Notes under the pieces: model-generated
Told to the model about the DNA's origin: nothing
Databases searched by the model: none
The model's input: only the letters and a program-made list of their open reading frames with translations
Made by a program: the position numbers and the translations under genes
From: Schistosoma mansoni
Taxonomy: Eukaryota > Platyhelminthes > Trematoda > Strigeidida > Schistosomatidae
DNA: 64,000 bases
Assembly (NCBI RefSeq): GCF_000237925.1
Contig: NW_017386067.1
Coordinates: forward strand, 452,961-516,960
Direction: 5' to 3'
Shown: positions 27,401 through 34,130 of the stretch, piece after piece
Position numbering within the stretch: the stretch's first letter is position 1
Layout of the letters: each line of letters opens with the position of its first letter

Positions 27401-30400
27401 CCAGGAATCGGGAGGGAGGGATTGAAGGGGTTTATTATATCCAGTCTAGGTATCTGATAATCCAGACTGAATTTATTTATTTTATCAAATACATTTATTT
27501 ATATTATGTGACAAAAGCCATTCTATGCGTAATTGTTTCTCTTTCTCCTTTGGTTGGGGGGGGGGCGCGGATGGGATGGTATTGTTCTTATAAAAAGCAT
27601 CCAAATGCTGATAGTTTATTTATTGAAGAAGTAGATTTTGGTCCAAGTATTGGTAAACGTACAGTGATTAGTGGATTAGTTGGTCTTTATCCTATGGAAA
27701 AATTACTCAATTGTTATGCTGTATTTGTGATTAATTTAAAACCAGTGAAAATTCGTGGAATTGAATCTCAGGTAAGTAATAATAACAATGATAGTAAACA
27801 TTACGTAATTCTTGATGAGTTTTGTCCACTCTTTTTTCGATGTATATATATGTGCAAAATGGTGGTGATAATCGATTTCGAGGCCTCTATAACTACACTT
27901 TAATCAACCTTTGAAGTAGATTAAAAGAAGTGTTAGATCTAGAGCTTCGATTCTTACTCTGCCGCGTACTACTAGACTAATTGAACGATCGAACCCGCAA
28001 CGTCGCAAGAGAGAAGACTAGTAAGTAGGAATATTTATTCCCCAAAACAGTGTCAAAATGTAGTATAGAAATCTCATGTATTTATAGTTTTTTGGACAAC
28101 CAATATGCACATAGGGGGTCATTCTTATCCATCCAATAGGGAAGCCACACATCGACGTCCTAAAATATTCTCCTAGCAGTGATTGGATTGTATGTCTTCG
28201 GCTCTTTCTGGGCTTCTTGAGGCTTCCTAGAGTTTTAACGAGTCATCCTTACAAAAAGCACTACCTAAACATATTGGAATGTACTATTTGTTGATTGTTA
28301 AGTAGAATATACCTTTTACAAAAGTTGTTTATTGTTTGCATCATAAATTGACAGGCAACAATTGAAAACCAAGAAAAACAAACAAACACTAGATAATAAT
28401 CAGAGATGGATGGTAGGATCCAGGAATCGTGTTTCGTCCTACTTAGGACTAGTAAATCCAGCTAACGAGTCCCAAATTAGACTGAGTGAGCGTCCTAGAT
28501 TCGCTTGATAGCCATCATCATCTCTGCTTACAGAATGCTTGTAAATTAAAACAATATCGAGGCAATCCGCCCTGGATGCACATACATTAAAAAGAGATCG
28601 ATCAATTGTAGTCCCCAAACATCAATTGAAAGATTCAAATAACCATTACAAAAAAAATGAATTAAAACACGGGGCAGCTGTTTCGTTTTAATATGGAACT
28701 CATTAGTTTTGGGTATCTATTATTGAATATAACACTTTCAGATCTAGTAAGCATTCAACTAATCTAATTGTTATCAATGTATATCTATATGCTGTTCATA
28801 CTAAATTGATAAAACCGAACTCGGACTTGCAGCCTATATATTTTTATTAATAATTGATTGAATCACTAGCTTCATCCCTTATCATGATTTGTTAAGATGT
28901 TTAATTCCATGGGATAATCATTTCTAATTTAACCATGGATAAGAAATTTGTTCAGACACTATTCATCTCATCGTCATCATTATTATGTTGGAAGAAAACT
29001 ATAGAATGATTTTTTAGTTGGATTATGAGGTTTGTGTGGTCTTGCCGTGATGACAAGAAAGCAGTTGTATGCGCCCTCTCTCTTTAATTCGAATATCGAT
29101 TAGTCCACTTAGAATTGTCAGTAGGACCAGTGACTTGTTTACCAATCGGCACTTCGATTAATAAACAAAGAGCCAGATGTTGGCGTATGTTGGTCCTCAA
29201 GTTCCTTCTAACCTAGTAGCCAATCAGAAGATAAAAATAGGAGTCAGATCAATTTTCTATTGTACTTAGTTCAGTCATAACTTGGAACTAGTGTTGTAAT
29301 GAATGAAGGCTTGAGCAGGGGAAATTTAATCTATTCTATTAGGTAAAATCACATACTGCATTTGTGAAATATGAGAACAATACATTGAATACACTATTTG
29401 AACATCTTCTTTGAATTGTCTCGTACAAACTCTATCGTTCTTCCATTCTTGTTTTTCTCCTCTGTCAGTAAGAATTCCAGTTCCTGACACATACTACTTA
29501 TATCTCTCGGTATAAGTAGCACACCATAATATTGTAATATGCTTAAAACGTCTGATCACATTGCAACATATGTAATGAATCAAAGTGTGTACATAACTTA
29601 GTCATGATAATAAGTGACACAAAACTAGAGTAATTGAAGGAATAATTATTTAATAATAGTTCGGGAATAATAAGACATATGACGACAATTTATGAATCAA
29701 CCGAAAGCTTTGAAATGTAACAATATAGAAAATTATAACGGTTTATGCCCAACCATCTACTGCCCCGACGTGCAATGCTTTATGGCGTAGGTTGGAAAAA
29801 AGCTAGAGGCTGCCAGACCAAAACATGCCACAAATCCATGAAGTCACTGACAATTGAACTGAGCCATGTTGATAGGTGTAGATTACCTGGTTGGGATTCG
29901 TGAGATGTTAGCAATCGATGGTTAGAGACCTTGAATGACAGCTGAAAATCGTTCGCGATGGCTCAGGTGCATCCACTCTTTTTGTTTCCCCCAAATTCTA
30001 ATCTTCTGAATTCTTCAGGTCCCTTCCTTTTTCTCTTTCCAAGTTTATTTCACTGGATTATACTCTTTGAATAACATCTTCAAGCCCTAATCTTTCCGAT
30101 TACTGCTTATACTCTTACTACGTCTACCACTATGGGATTTGAATTAACAACTGCATCTCTGTGCTAATGTCGTACGACTATCGTAACCAATGGCTGGAGA
30201 CTCTGAATGACATGGCTCAGAATCGATCACAATGGCGTAGGTGTATACACTTTTTATCTTCCCTCAAACCTTGAGATTAAAATTGCTTCATATCTTTCTT
30301 TCTTCCTGTGCTATATCCTTATATACAACCCATCTTTTATATATTACCACCACTAAATTAACTATTTCTATGAATCCGGTGTTGATCTTGTTGTGCTGAC

Positions 30401-30997
30401 GAGGTATGGCAACTTGGACCGATGCATATATGTGACTGGTCCTACGTTGTAGCTGACTGACTGACTGGTATGGTAATTCAAACTGATGTACGTACGTACG
30501 TACGTAGTACGAAGTTCTACGTTGTGACTGACTGATTGACTGATGATAGCCTCAAAATTATCCTTTCACATTACTCATCATTCTATTATGTATCAATCAT
30601 TATCATTTCTACTGTTTCTAACATCATTGTTTTTTTCTTTTAACTTGTTCTTTCCCAGGCTATGTTACTTTGTGCTTCATATACTGAGAAAAGTACATCC
30701 CTTTTAAAAGTACAACCAATTCATTTAACAAATCAACAAAATCCTATATTAGGTGAACGTTTTATCTTTCATCCATTCATTGAAACATCCAATTCATCAT
30801 CATTATCATCATTATGGTTTAGAGAACCAGATCAATTATTATCATCTAAAACAAAATTATGGGAACAATTATGTCCGGATTTATTAACATCTATTGATCA
30901 TTATATTGAATGGCGTCATTTAAGATTAGGTTCTATATGTGGTAATAAATGGATTATTGTATCAGATGATGTTCCACCAGGTTCAACTGTTCGTTAA
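6296..30997 (+). CDS. YARS1-like: tyrosyl-tRNA synthetase-like protein with EMAP II domain (eight exons, N-terminus missing)
   Basis: Joining 6296-6442, 7203-7375, 10983-11262, 13316-13670, 15804-16220, 25633-25751, 27598-27771 and 30659-30997 gives 667 residues with phase agreement at all seven introns. Co-linear with human cytoplasmic TyrRS (528 aa): Rossmann region with HIGH-like PHLGH (residues 28-32), anticodon-binding region ([19 protein letters not shown]), then a C-terminal EMAP II/OB-fold domain ([29 protein letters not shown]). Extra Asn- and Gln-rich stretches explain the length. The family charges tRNA-Tyr in the cytosol; here tyrosine-pocket residues and the KMSKS lysine appear replaced (see exon entries), so aminoacylation is doubtful while tRNA binding is plausible. 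About 20-30 N-terminal residues must lie in an exon not found here, probably upstream of the window. Homology is sure; loss of catalysis is inference. Confidence 0.93.
6480..6690 (+). mobile_element. LINE family II fragment (3' coding end)
   Basis: Translates, with decay, as the C-terminus [10 protein letters not shown]...[36 protein letters not shown] seen in the longer antisense copy at 45728-47184. It lies in the 760-bp intron between TyrRS-like exons a and b. Confidence 0.75.
6845..7000 (+). repeat. decayed tRNA-derived SINE
   Basis: A box-like gtaaatcagtggttaag and B box-like aagttcgaacccc are spaced as in a tRNA gene but cannot fold as a good tRNA. The flank contains the sequence ctcatactcag-type tail. 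No hammerhead is visible, so it is a family distinct from A and B. Confidence 0.45.
7203..7375 (+). CDS. YARS1-like: TyrRS-like exon b: Rossmann fold, middle
   Basis: 173 nt from an acag acceptor to a gtaag donor, ending with two bases of a split Ser codon. It matches human TILFADLHAYL (here [11 protein letters not shown]) and the segment up to KGTDYQLS (here LGSDFQLHS). The conserved Asp of FADLH is Asn in this copy. A young LINE copy inserted about 80 bp downstream of the donor. Confidence 0.9.
7455..8052 (-). mobile_element. RTE-like LINE (family III), antisense recent copy
   Basis: This is a second 5'-truncated family III copy on the minus strand, encoding GSIIDEHGG onward to the same stop as 184-832 with identical amino acids. 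The 3' GTAAG repeat tail is at 7455-7468. A perfect 14-bp duplication (tgttattaatttac) at 7441-7454 and 8053-8066 is the target-site duplication. It lies in the intron after TyrRS-like exon b. Confidence 0.88.
8067..8740. other. no gene or recognisable repeat
   Basis: Intronic AT-rich sequence. I see no open frame with coding character and only weak tRNA-like SINE residue around 8160-8280. Confidence 0.5.
8745..9200 (-). mobile_element. decayed CR1/Jockey-like LINE fragment (RT C-terminus)
   Basis: Minus-strand translation gives [21 protein letters not shown] and, further on, [15 protein letters not shown], with intervening stops and shifts. These are the conserved tail blocks (TKLVPGL.NLPYEERL...; SVN.FK..LD) of CR1/Jockey-type reverse transcriptases, unlike the RTE families elsewhere in the window. 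SR1 of schistosomes is a CR1-type candidate. It is old, with many disabling changes. Confidence 0.65.
9750..9850 (-). repeat. family B fragment with hammerhead remnant
   Basis: ctcgacggtcgtttcgtcctagtatggg is the reverse of the ribozyme 3' half (gacgaaacgaccgtc). The 5' half is decayed. Confidence 0.55.
10299..10498. other. assembly gap (200 N)
   Basis: Exactly 200 N. The right edge starts inside an inverted family B pair, a likely reason for the break. Confidence 0.99.
10499..10910. repeat. inverted family B copies beside the gap
   Basis: 10499-10560 (atcactgagttggcatccaa ... atgatcttgcgc) reappears reversed at 10680-10741 (atcataggttg ... ttggatgccaactcagtgat). The plus copy then runs through tRNA-like boxes (ctgggttcgagtccc, 10774-10788) and a degenerate hammerhead (aggacgaaacgaccgtc near 10831-10847) to the family tail tgatctat...actcgtgattt near 10902. 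Confidence 0.7.
10983..11262 (+). CDS. YARS1-like: TyrRS-like exon c: CP1/tyrosine-pocket region
   Basis: 280 nt completing the split Ser codon and ending in phase 0 at a gtaaat donor. [10 protein letters not shown] aligns with human KEYTLDVYRL, so the exon is correctly placed. An Asn-rich insert ([13 protein letters not shown]) follows. The YPGLQALDEEYLKVD pocket helix of human TyrRS reads [16 protein letters not shown]166 is Ile and Q170 is Asp, and the AQFGGIDQRKIF strand reads [15 protein letters not shown]. These are the residues that bind tyrosine and adenylate in active enzymes. Confidence 0.88.
11545..11958 (+). repeat. Sm-alpha-like SINE (family A), 1.2 tandem units
   Basis: A unit of about 338 bp: the block gaccagttgcagtcctaaac occurs at 11558 and again near 11896, followed both times by atgggaa-attcaaacaagta. 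Inside are a Pol III A box (tggccgagtgg, 11662-11672), a B box (ggttcgagtcc, about 11705-11715) and a hammerhead region (11740-11812). The unit length and content match the Sm-alpha repeat of schistosomes. The ribozyme is imperfect here: stem II has a mismatch (agcac for aggac). Confidence 0.8.
12370..12560 (-). repeat. family B SINE fragment
   Basis: Reading the minus strand: tRNA-like part with ctgggttcgagtccc, then gtgcgcactgt, a shifted core, aggacgaaatggccatc and cagtgcttc. The order is that of family B. The core is damaged. Confidence 0.65.
12600..13310. other. intron sequence, nothing recognised
   Basis: This is the 5' side of TyrRS-like exon d: AT-rich with no coding frame or known repeat that I can name. 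Confidence 0.45.
13316..13670 (+). CDS. YARS1-like: TyrRS-like exon d: KMSKS region and anticodon-binding start
   Basis: 355 nt from a tacag acceptor to a gtatta donor, ending in phase 1. [18 protein letters not shown] aligns with human KYLPALGYSKRVHLMNPMV, and [19 protein letters not shown] with KKLKKAFCEPGNVENNGVL. Between them, where active enzymes have KMSSSEEESKIDLLD, this copy has an expanded Ser/Pro-rich loop with no KMSKS match; the closest alignment puts CPLSSR there and loses the catalytic Lys. Confidence 0.88.
13672..14235. other. intron sequence with tRNA-like scrap
   Basis: A B-box-like gtcgcaagtttgaacccc near 13762-13779 is all I can recognise. The rest is AT-rich and uninformative. 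Confidence 0.4.
14240..14420 (+). repeat. family B SINE, 5' part
   Basis: Matches the 5' segment and tRNA-like segment of family B (gttgacaccattggatgcca, agtggtctagaagtcaagag, ggtcctggattcgattt), ending before the ribozyme. Confidence 0.6.
14850..15366 (+). mobile_element. solo LTR (type beta) with 5-bp target duplication
   Basis: 517 bp, starting TGTTATATCCCG and ending AAGTTATAACA, so its ends form a short inverted repeat. It is flanked by aaaag at 14845-14849 and 15367-15371. A TATA box (tatataaa) lies near 15139-15146. Homologous LTRs sit at 21470-21966 and 56609-57125. No internal region is present. Confidence 0.88.
15395..15700. repeat. family B fold-back SINE
   Basis: The left arm (tagttgaaatcattagtcga, accatggaaaaacctggaag) and the right arm (cagtgcttccaggttttcc, ggactcatgatttcaacta) are inverted copies of the family tail. 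Between them, on the minus strand, lie the tRNA-like boxes and the hammerhead (15486-15540). The right arm starts at the ribozyme stem III (acggccgtcc). Ribozyme stem II is mismatched. Confidence 0.75.
15804..16220 (+). CDS. YARS1-like: TyrRS-like exon e: anticodon-binding domain and linker
   Basis: 417 nt completing a Glu codon; [14 protein letters not shown] aligns with human EFVILRDEKWGG, and [15 protein letters not shown] with VVHPGDLKNSVEVAL. The 3' third encodes a low-complexity linker rich in Asn, Lys and Gln (a Q-run near 16158-16178) that replaces the Lys-rich human linker before the EMAP II domain. The gtaagt donor leaves phase 1. The next intron, 9.4 kb, is the largest and holds the full-length LINE. 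Confidence 0.9.
16245..16757 (-). mobile_element. short LINE-I derivative (5' UTR joined to 3' end)
   Basis: On the minus strand it begins ccccaaatgccctggtacgg, the same 5' end as the full-length LINE at 17332, runs through about 450 bp of its 5' leader (gaggacgaaaggcgaatgtc; gtggccccctaggaaaacca) and then jumps to the LINE's last bases (gcacatatatctggtgcc ... gtttaaataaataaaata). No coding region lies between. It sits at the start of the intron after TyrRS-like exon e. Confidence 0.8.
16790..17310. other. intron sequence, nothing recognised
   Basis: AT-rich with a short unconvincing open frame. No repeat family recognised. Confidence 0.4.
17840..17915 (+). repeat. ATT/TTA microsatellite inside LINE leader
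   Basis: Imperfect attattatt/accatt runs between the LINE 5' leader and its coding frame. Confidence 0.85.
18130..21077 (+). pseudogene. LINE family I endonuclease-reverse transcriptase, broken
   Basis: An AP-endonuclease-like domain comes first ([33 protein letters not shown], about residues 20-255), open through 19557. RT follows: [84 protein letters not shown], then the tail [18 protein letters not shown] and QNRSQWRSC to a stop at 21077. In-frame stops occur near 19555, 19660 and 19987, a frame change near 20457, and further stops between 20610 and 20800. Upstream codons SFNVRTL continue in frame before the first Met. YMDD replaces the more usual YADD of RTE. Such proteins nick genomic DNA and copy their own RNA onto it; this copy cannot. 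Confidence 0.85.
21258..22010 (+). mobile_element. short LINE-I derivative, interrupted copy
   Basis: The leader block resumes here (ttgagaggacgaaaagcgaa at 21278, then ggtttggtggg ... gaaccctaattccaa), is split by the solo LTR 21470-21966, and continues with ctaccttgtggattaacc. Its left piece is 17300-17331. One old element was therefore struck twice, by the full-length LINE and by an LTR retrotransposon. Confidence 0.7.
21470..21966 (+). mobile_element. solo LTR (type beta) with 5-bp target duplication
   Basis: 497 bp from TGTTGTATCCCG to AGATATAACA, flanked by gcttc at 21465-21469 and 21967-21971. A TATA box (tatataaa) is at 21741. It is homologous to 14850-15366 but clearly diverged from it, so the two are separate insertions. 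Confidence 0.88.
22235..22252 (+). repeat. ATA microsatellite
   Basis: Short aataataataataat run. Confidence 0.8.
22310..24310 (-). mobile_element. LINE family I, antisense, internally deleted and decayed
   Basis: Minus-strand translation recovers the start [20 protein letters not shown] (24164 downward), [15 protein letters not shown], and near 23300-22960 [28 protein letters not shown], ending in the C-terminal tail around 22590-22320. Blocks are missing between endonuclease and RT, and many stops and shifts are present. The protein is much more diverged than 18130-21077, so it is an older insertion. Confidence 0.8.
24311..24950. other. intron sequence, nothing recognised
   Basis: AT-rich. 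No coding frame with conserved motifs and no repeat I can name. Confidence 0.4.
24955..25375. repeat. Sm-alpha-like SINE (family A), inverted 5' part, decayed
   Basis: 24960-25160 carries the family A 3' portion in minus orientation (gggactgcaattgatcggtc, attgagttacaagcattctat, tttcgtcctattt). From 25160 the unit runs plus: cattgcacaagcca, tRNA-like boxes, ccgaatagtcccaaat, ggattccattgtt. This is the same inverted arrangement as 51985-52255 and 57748-58136. Confidence 0.65.
25633..25751 (+). CDS. YARS1-like: TyrRS-like exon f: linker to EMAP II domain
   Basis: 119 nt after a ttttttccag acceptor; it ends at a gtgagt donor in phase 0. [17 protein letters not shown] aligns with human IPSRLDIRVGKIITVEK, including the RVGKIIT-like heptapeptide at the start of the OB fold (here RIGLILS). 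Confidence 0.9.
26135..26445. repeat. repeat family D
   Basis: Shares long blocks with 41216-41640 (gagtgaggacaa, caatcaattgtctca, catgcattttcgtacc, tgcccgaccatcaccat, tactact). It is non-coding. Other partial copies end in a tactactt ... ataagtag hairpin (29395-29530, 54835-54975). The family is unknown to me. Confidence 0.65.
26825..27060. repeat. family B fold-back SINE with hammerhead
   Basis: The left arm (ttcatagttgaaggcctcag ... cggccgtttcgtcct) is the inverse of the right arm (aggacgaaacggccttccag ... ctttcaactatgaaaatta). A short spacer holds part of the tRNA-like region (gagttcgaatctcgcgag) and the ribozyme 5' half (gcgcactgttgaggagtcct). The core is hit at its first base (ttgagga for ctgagga). 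Confidence 0.75.
27215..27262 (-). mobile_element. LINE family III 3' end scrap
   Basis: cttacttacctcctgtta and gaaggagcataggccg match the reversed 3' end of 53395-54150. Confidence 0.6.
27598..27771 (+). CDS. YARS1-like: TyrRS-like exon g: EMAP II OB fold
   Basis: 174 nt, phase 0 at both ends, acceptor ataaaaag and donor gtaagt. [28 protein letters not shown] and [15 protein letters not shown] match HPDADSLYVEKIDVG, PRTVVSGLVQFVP and LCNLKPQKMRGVESQ of human TyrRS almost residue by residue. This is far closer conservation than in the catalytic exons. Confidence 0.93.
27931..28253 (-). mobile_element. solo LTR (type gamma)
   Basis: This is the reverse of the LTR at 43165-43517 (TGTAAGGA ... 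ATATAACA type, here with end tgttagatctagagc). The flanks agaag and aaaag are an imperfect 5-bp duplication. It lies in the last TyrRS-like intron, antisense to the gene. Confidence 0.78.
28400..28650. repeat. family A SINE, head-to-head fragments
   Basis: 28405-28457 is a reversed ribozyme region (ggatccaggaatcgtgtttc). 28450-28650 is plus-oriented (acgagtcccaaattagac, tatcgaggcaatccgcc, aaacatcaattgaaagattc). No tRNA-like part remains. Confidence 0.6.
28655..29390. other. intron sequence, nothing recognised
   Basis: No coding frame. A CCAAT-like agccaatcag near 29219 and a TG-starting block (tgttggcgtatgttgg, 29177) could be an old LTR, but I cannot show it. Confidence 0.35.
29395..29530. 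repeat. repeat family D, terminal part
   Basis: Ends with tactacttatatc...ataagtag, an inverted repeat that also ends the copies at 41216 and 54835. Confidence 0.55.
29745..30545 (+). mobile_element. two joined LINE family II 3' ends
   Basis: The first part (29745-30162) encodes a decayed tail ([22 protein letters not shown]) with a 3' UTR also present antisense at 31690-31850. At about 30163 it switches to another 3' end (ccaatggctggagactctga, atcacaatggcgtaggtg) finishing in a gactgactgattgactga tail. It lies immediately upstream of the last TyrRS-like exon. Confidence 0.7.
30486..30512 (+). repeat. ACGT microsatellite in LINE tail
   Basis: gtacgtacgtacgtacgtag, a short tandem run. Confidence 0.85.
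30659..30997 (+). CDS. YARS1-like: TyrRS-like exon h: last exon with stop
   Basis: 112 codons plus TAA after a tttcccag acceptor. AMLLCAS continues the human GMLLCAS strand, followed by the C-terminal tail ([15 protein letters not shown]). No canonical AATAAA is evident within about 300 bp; ttaataaattt occurs near 31520. LINE fragments in opposite orientation sit on both sides of this exon (29745-30545 plus, 31625-32600 minus). Confidence 0.92.
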   Translation, partial: AMLLCASYTEKSTSLLKVQPIHLTNQQNPILGERFIFHPFIETSNSSSLSSLWFREPDQLLSSKTKLWEQLCPDLLTSIDHYIEWRHLRLGSICGNKWIIVSDDVPPGSTVR

Positions 30998-31259
30998 ATA
31001 GTAACCTCCATATAAACCAAAGAAAGAACTAACAAGGAATATCATTAAGAGTTATATTATTCTTATGTTTAATTTCACTGTTTGTATCCATCTTAATATT
31101 ATACAAACAAAAAAAAATATTATTTTCTTTGGATTTGAAAAATTATGATTTTTTCTCTTTTTAATTTCTAAGTCACAATACATTCTCTTGATTTTGTACT
31201 GAAGTCATTAATGAACTCCTACACGAATATATATCTGTTTTGGAGATGTTTCCTAATAG

Positions 31260-31400
31260 TTTGAAAAGAATACACTGATATGGAGTGAGTTTTATACATA
31301 TTCTCACTCAAGTAGTCAGTTGTCGGGGGGGGGGGTTAACACGTAGCACACCGTGTAACAGTATCAGATTTCGGACACTACACTTTACAACATATACTTT
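31260..31400 (+). repeat. repeat family E
   Basis: Matches 60858-61010: tatggagtgagttt / tatgagtgagtattt, acatattctcact, gtcagttg followed by G-run or gagg, gtatcagatttcggacac. An 11-G run is at about 31325-31335. Identity unknown; it may be the end of an LTR. Confidence 0.55.
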
Positions 31401-31624
31401 GTTTATCATCTTTAAGTTATATAAGTAAGGACCTGACATCATCATCATTTGTTTTCGTCTGAGGAGCTTGGTATTAGTTTTAAATACATTGAAAAAAAGG
31501 CGTTGTACATGGTTACCTTAATAAATTTATACAGGAGTAAAGCATTAAAAGGTTGGACTAAACGTAATTTAGTCAGACAATTTAATGTTTATTCTCATCA
31601 ACTCAGAATGACCAATTTACTGTG

Positions 31625-32600
31625 AAGTTAGTCAGTCACAACGTAGAACTTCGTACATCAGTTCGAGTTACCATACCACATTAGCACGGAGATGCAGTTG
31701 CCGATTCAAATCCCATAGTGGTAAAAGTAGTAAAAGTATAAGCAGTAATCCGAGAGATTAGGGTTTGAAGATGTTATTCAAGGAGTATAATCCAGTGAAA
31801 TGAATCTGAAAAGAGAAAAAGATAGGGACATGAAGAATTCAGATTAGAATTTGGCAGAACACAATGAGTGAATGCACTTGAGCCATGTCATTCAAGGTCT
31901 CTAACCATCGGTTGCTATCATCTCGCGGATCCCAACCAGGTAGTCAACACCTACCAGCATGGTTAAGTCAAATTGTCAGTGACTTCATGGATTTGTGCCA
32001 CATTTTGGTCTGGCCGCCCCTAGCTTTCTTCCAACGTACTCCCACGCCATAAAGCATTGCACGTCGGGGCACTCGGTGGTTGGGCATATGTAACACATGT
32101 CCCAGCCATCTCAACTGGTGAATTTTCACTACTGCATCAATTGATTTCCCATCCTTACCTAGTACCTGTTTCCCAACAACTGCATTACTTACTCAGTGGT
32201 CCCAGGATATACGAGCAATACTTCGAAGACACCTATGATCGAATACTAGTAGCCTATGAGTATCCTCTACTCTTGCTGGCCATCCTTTGGTTGCTAGACA
32301 AATATCTCGCCTACTCCATAAATGACGCAAGTTGGTGAAAGCTAGTTGAGCTTCCTGTGTTCGTGCTGAGGTTTCGTCACACATCAGACCATAAGGGCTA
32401 ATGAGACTCCCAAGATAAATGAAGCGGTGAACACGATCAACTCTTATATCACTATTATTAGTTCAGGTGTCGACGAAACCCAATCCTGAAGTAACATTTT
32501 GCACTTCGAAGGGGGAAATCGCATCCCGAACATGCCTGCATTGTTGCTTATAGTGGTCAGAAGACTCTGCATTTTGTCAGCGTCTTCATCAAATATGTAT
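31625..32600 (-). mobile_element. LINE family II, antisense, decayed
   Basis: The 3' tail (agtcagtcacaacgtagaac reversed) is at 31627. Upstream on the minus strand come the UTR variant found at 30000-30160 and coding blocks including [34 protein letters not shown]. Several indels. It lies 630 bp downstream of the TyrRS-like stop. Confidence 0.72.
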
Positions 32601-33230
32601 GGTCTCTTTCATATATTTGAACTGAATTCTTAGGGTTACTAGTCACTCTCATTGTACTTAAACGCTTACTGTATTAAATCAATGCGACCTGAGTAATCAG
32701 TCTTTATTCAGATGACTAATCCATCTATTCTATAAAACTAATAACAAAATAGTCAGATCAAGACAATTGGCATAGATGGGAACAAAAACTGATCGAAATT
32801 CAGGTCGTATTATTAACCATGGAATAATTCAAGCTCTTGCTAATAAGGAAAAAACATACTCTGTGGCTATCTGAACTGAATAACCTAGTGGGAAATGCTT
32901 TGGACATTGAAACAAAAGGTACTGGGTCCCAGTCTCATTAACACTGTTGGATGCCCGCTCAAAGGTTTAGAGGTTATTATCATCAGCTATTAGGAATCTT
33001 GTCGTGCGCTGAATAAGGTCAAAATAAGAAACTTTAAAATTACAATATTGTTGATTAAATTATTATAAAGATTGTAGTAATTTTTTCTATAATGGATTCT
33101 ATTCAATCTTATTAGTAATGTTAGGTGACATAAATGTAAAAAAAATGATGAACATTTCTGTAGAAATCTACATACTACTATAGGAAACAAGAAAATTAAG
33201 AATTTTCTAGAACAGAATAATTGTGAGAGG
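32600..33230. other. intergenic, nothing recognised
   Basis: This is the space between the converging TyrRS-like and zinc-finger genes. Only tRNA-like scraps (tgaactgaataacctagtgg near 32880) are visible. Confidence 0.4.
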
Positions 33231-33234
33231 GAGT

Positions 33235-33400
33235 GGTAATCAAGACACATATTTTATCCTATTTGGGACTCATCCACTGAATATACCTACATCCGATTGT
33301 CTATATCTACGTTAAGAATCGAACCTAGTATCTTTTGCTTCAAATGTTCACTACATTATTCATTGAGCTATTGAATCCAGAAAGCTATCAACTTGTTAAA
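33235..33400 (-). repeat. decayed family A fragment
   Basis: atcctatttgggactcatcc and aatcgaacctagtatctttt are the reversed ribozyme and B-box regions of family A, heavily mutated. Confidence 0.45.
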
Positions 33401-33689
33401 CCAGTATGATTTTGAAGTCAATGTTACTAATGATTTAAATTATCCTATTGTTGATATTCAGCACTAAAACTTTGACCGATCTGTATTAAAATATATGCAT
33501 CCTGTATGGACTGTCCTGTTTTAAACATCCAGATAACAACAAAACGTTCATCTTGGATTCTACCACTAATCTGAAACTTTCTATTTCACATAGCATATCG
33601 AATTGGTTATATTCAGATAATCTTAACAAAAATTGAATAAATTCTAATCTATTATATCATCAACTGATTAACTCAAACACTTCCGCATA

Positions 33690-33910
33690 ATAAGCAAAGA
33701 TGGACAGTGGCTAGCAATGAAATCCAGGATGTGCGTTTCATCCTATTTAGGACTCGTCAAGCTGGATGTACCTGCATCTCAGACTCGTTGATGTTCACTC
33801 TGGGACTCAAACCCAGTACCGTTTCGCTTCAAACACCATCGCGTTATCCACTTAGCACATATGCCAATATGAGATTGATCAATTGCAATCTTAATTGTCA
33901 ATGGGAAGAT
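33690..33910 (-). repeat. family A SINE, antisense
   Basis: Reverse strand: tRNA-like part (B box gggtttgagtcccagagtg), gatgcaggtacatccagctt, acgagtcctaaataggatga, aacgcacatcctggatttc. The ribozyme core has one extra base before its GACGA, so it is likely inactive. Confidence 0.7.
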
Positions 33911-34130
33911 TCAAGACCCTTAGTTTGTGCTGAAGATATCGTTCAGAAGGGCGATGAAAACTCCATGACCAAATCATCCAGCTCAGAGAACAAAACTTCA
34001 TCAAGATTCAAACAAACAATACCAGGTGAACTTCCATATAATGTTATGAAAATTTACTGGAAAACATATATATATTTACATTATTCTGATGACAACAAAG
34101 AACACTTTATGTATACATATCGTACTTGCA

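Noticed and set aside
27379-27597. Upstream extension of TyrRS-like exon g as a longer exon
   Set aside because: The open frame continues upstream, but homology starts exactly at HPNADS and exon f ends in the matching phase, so the acceptor at 27597 is preferred.
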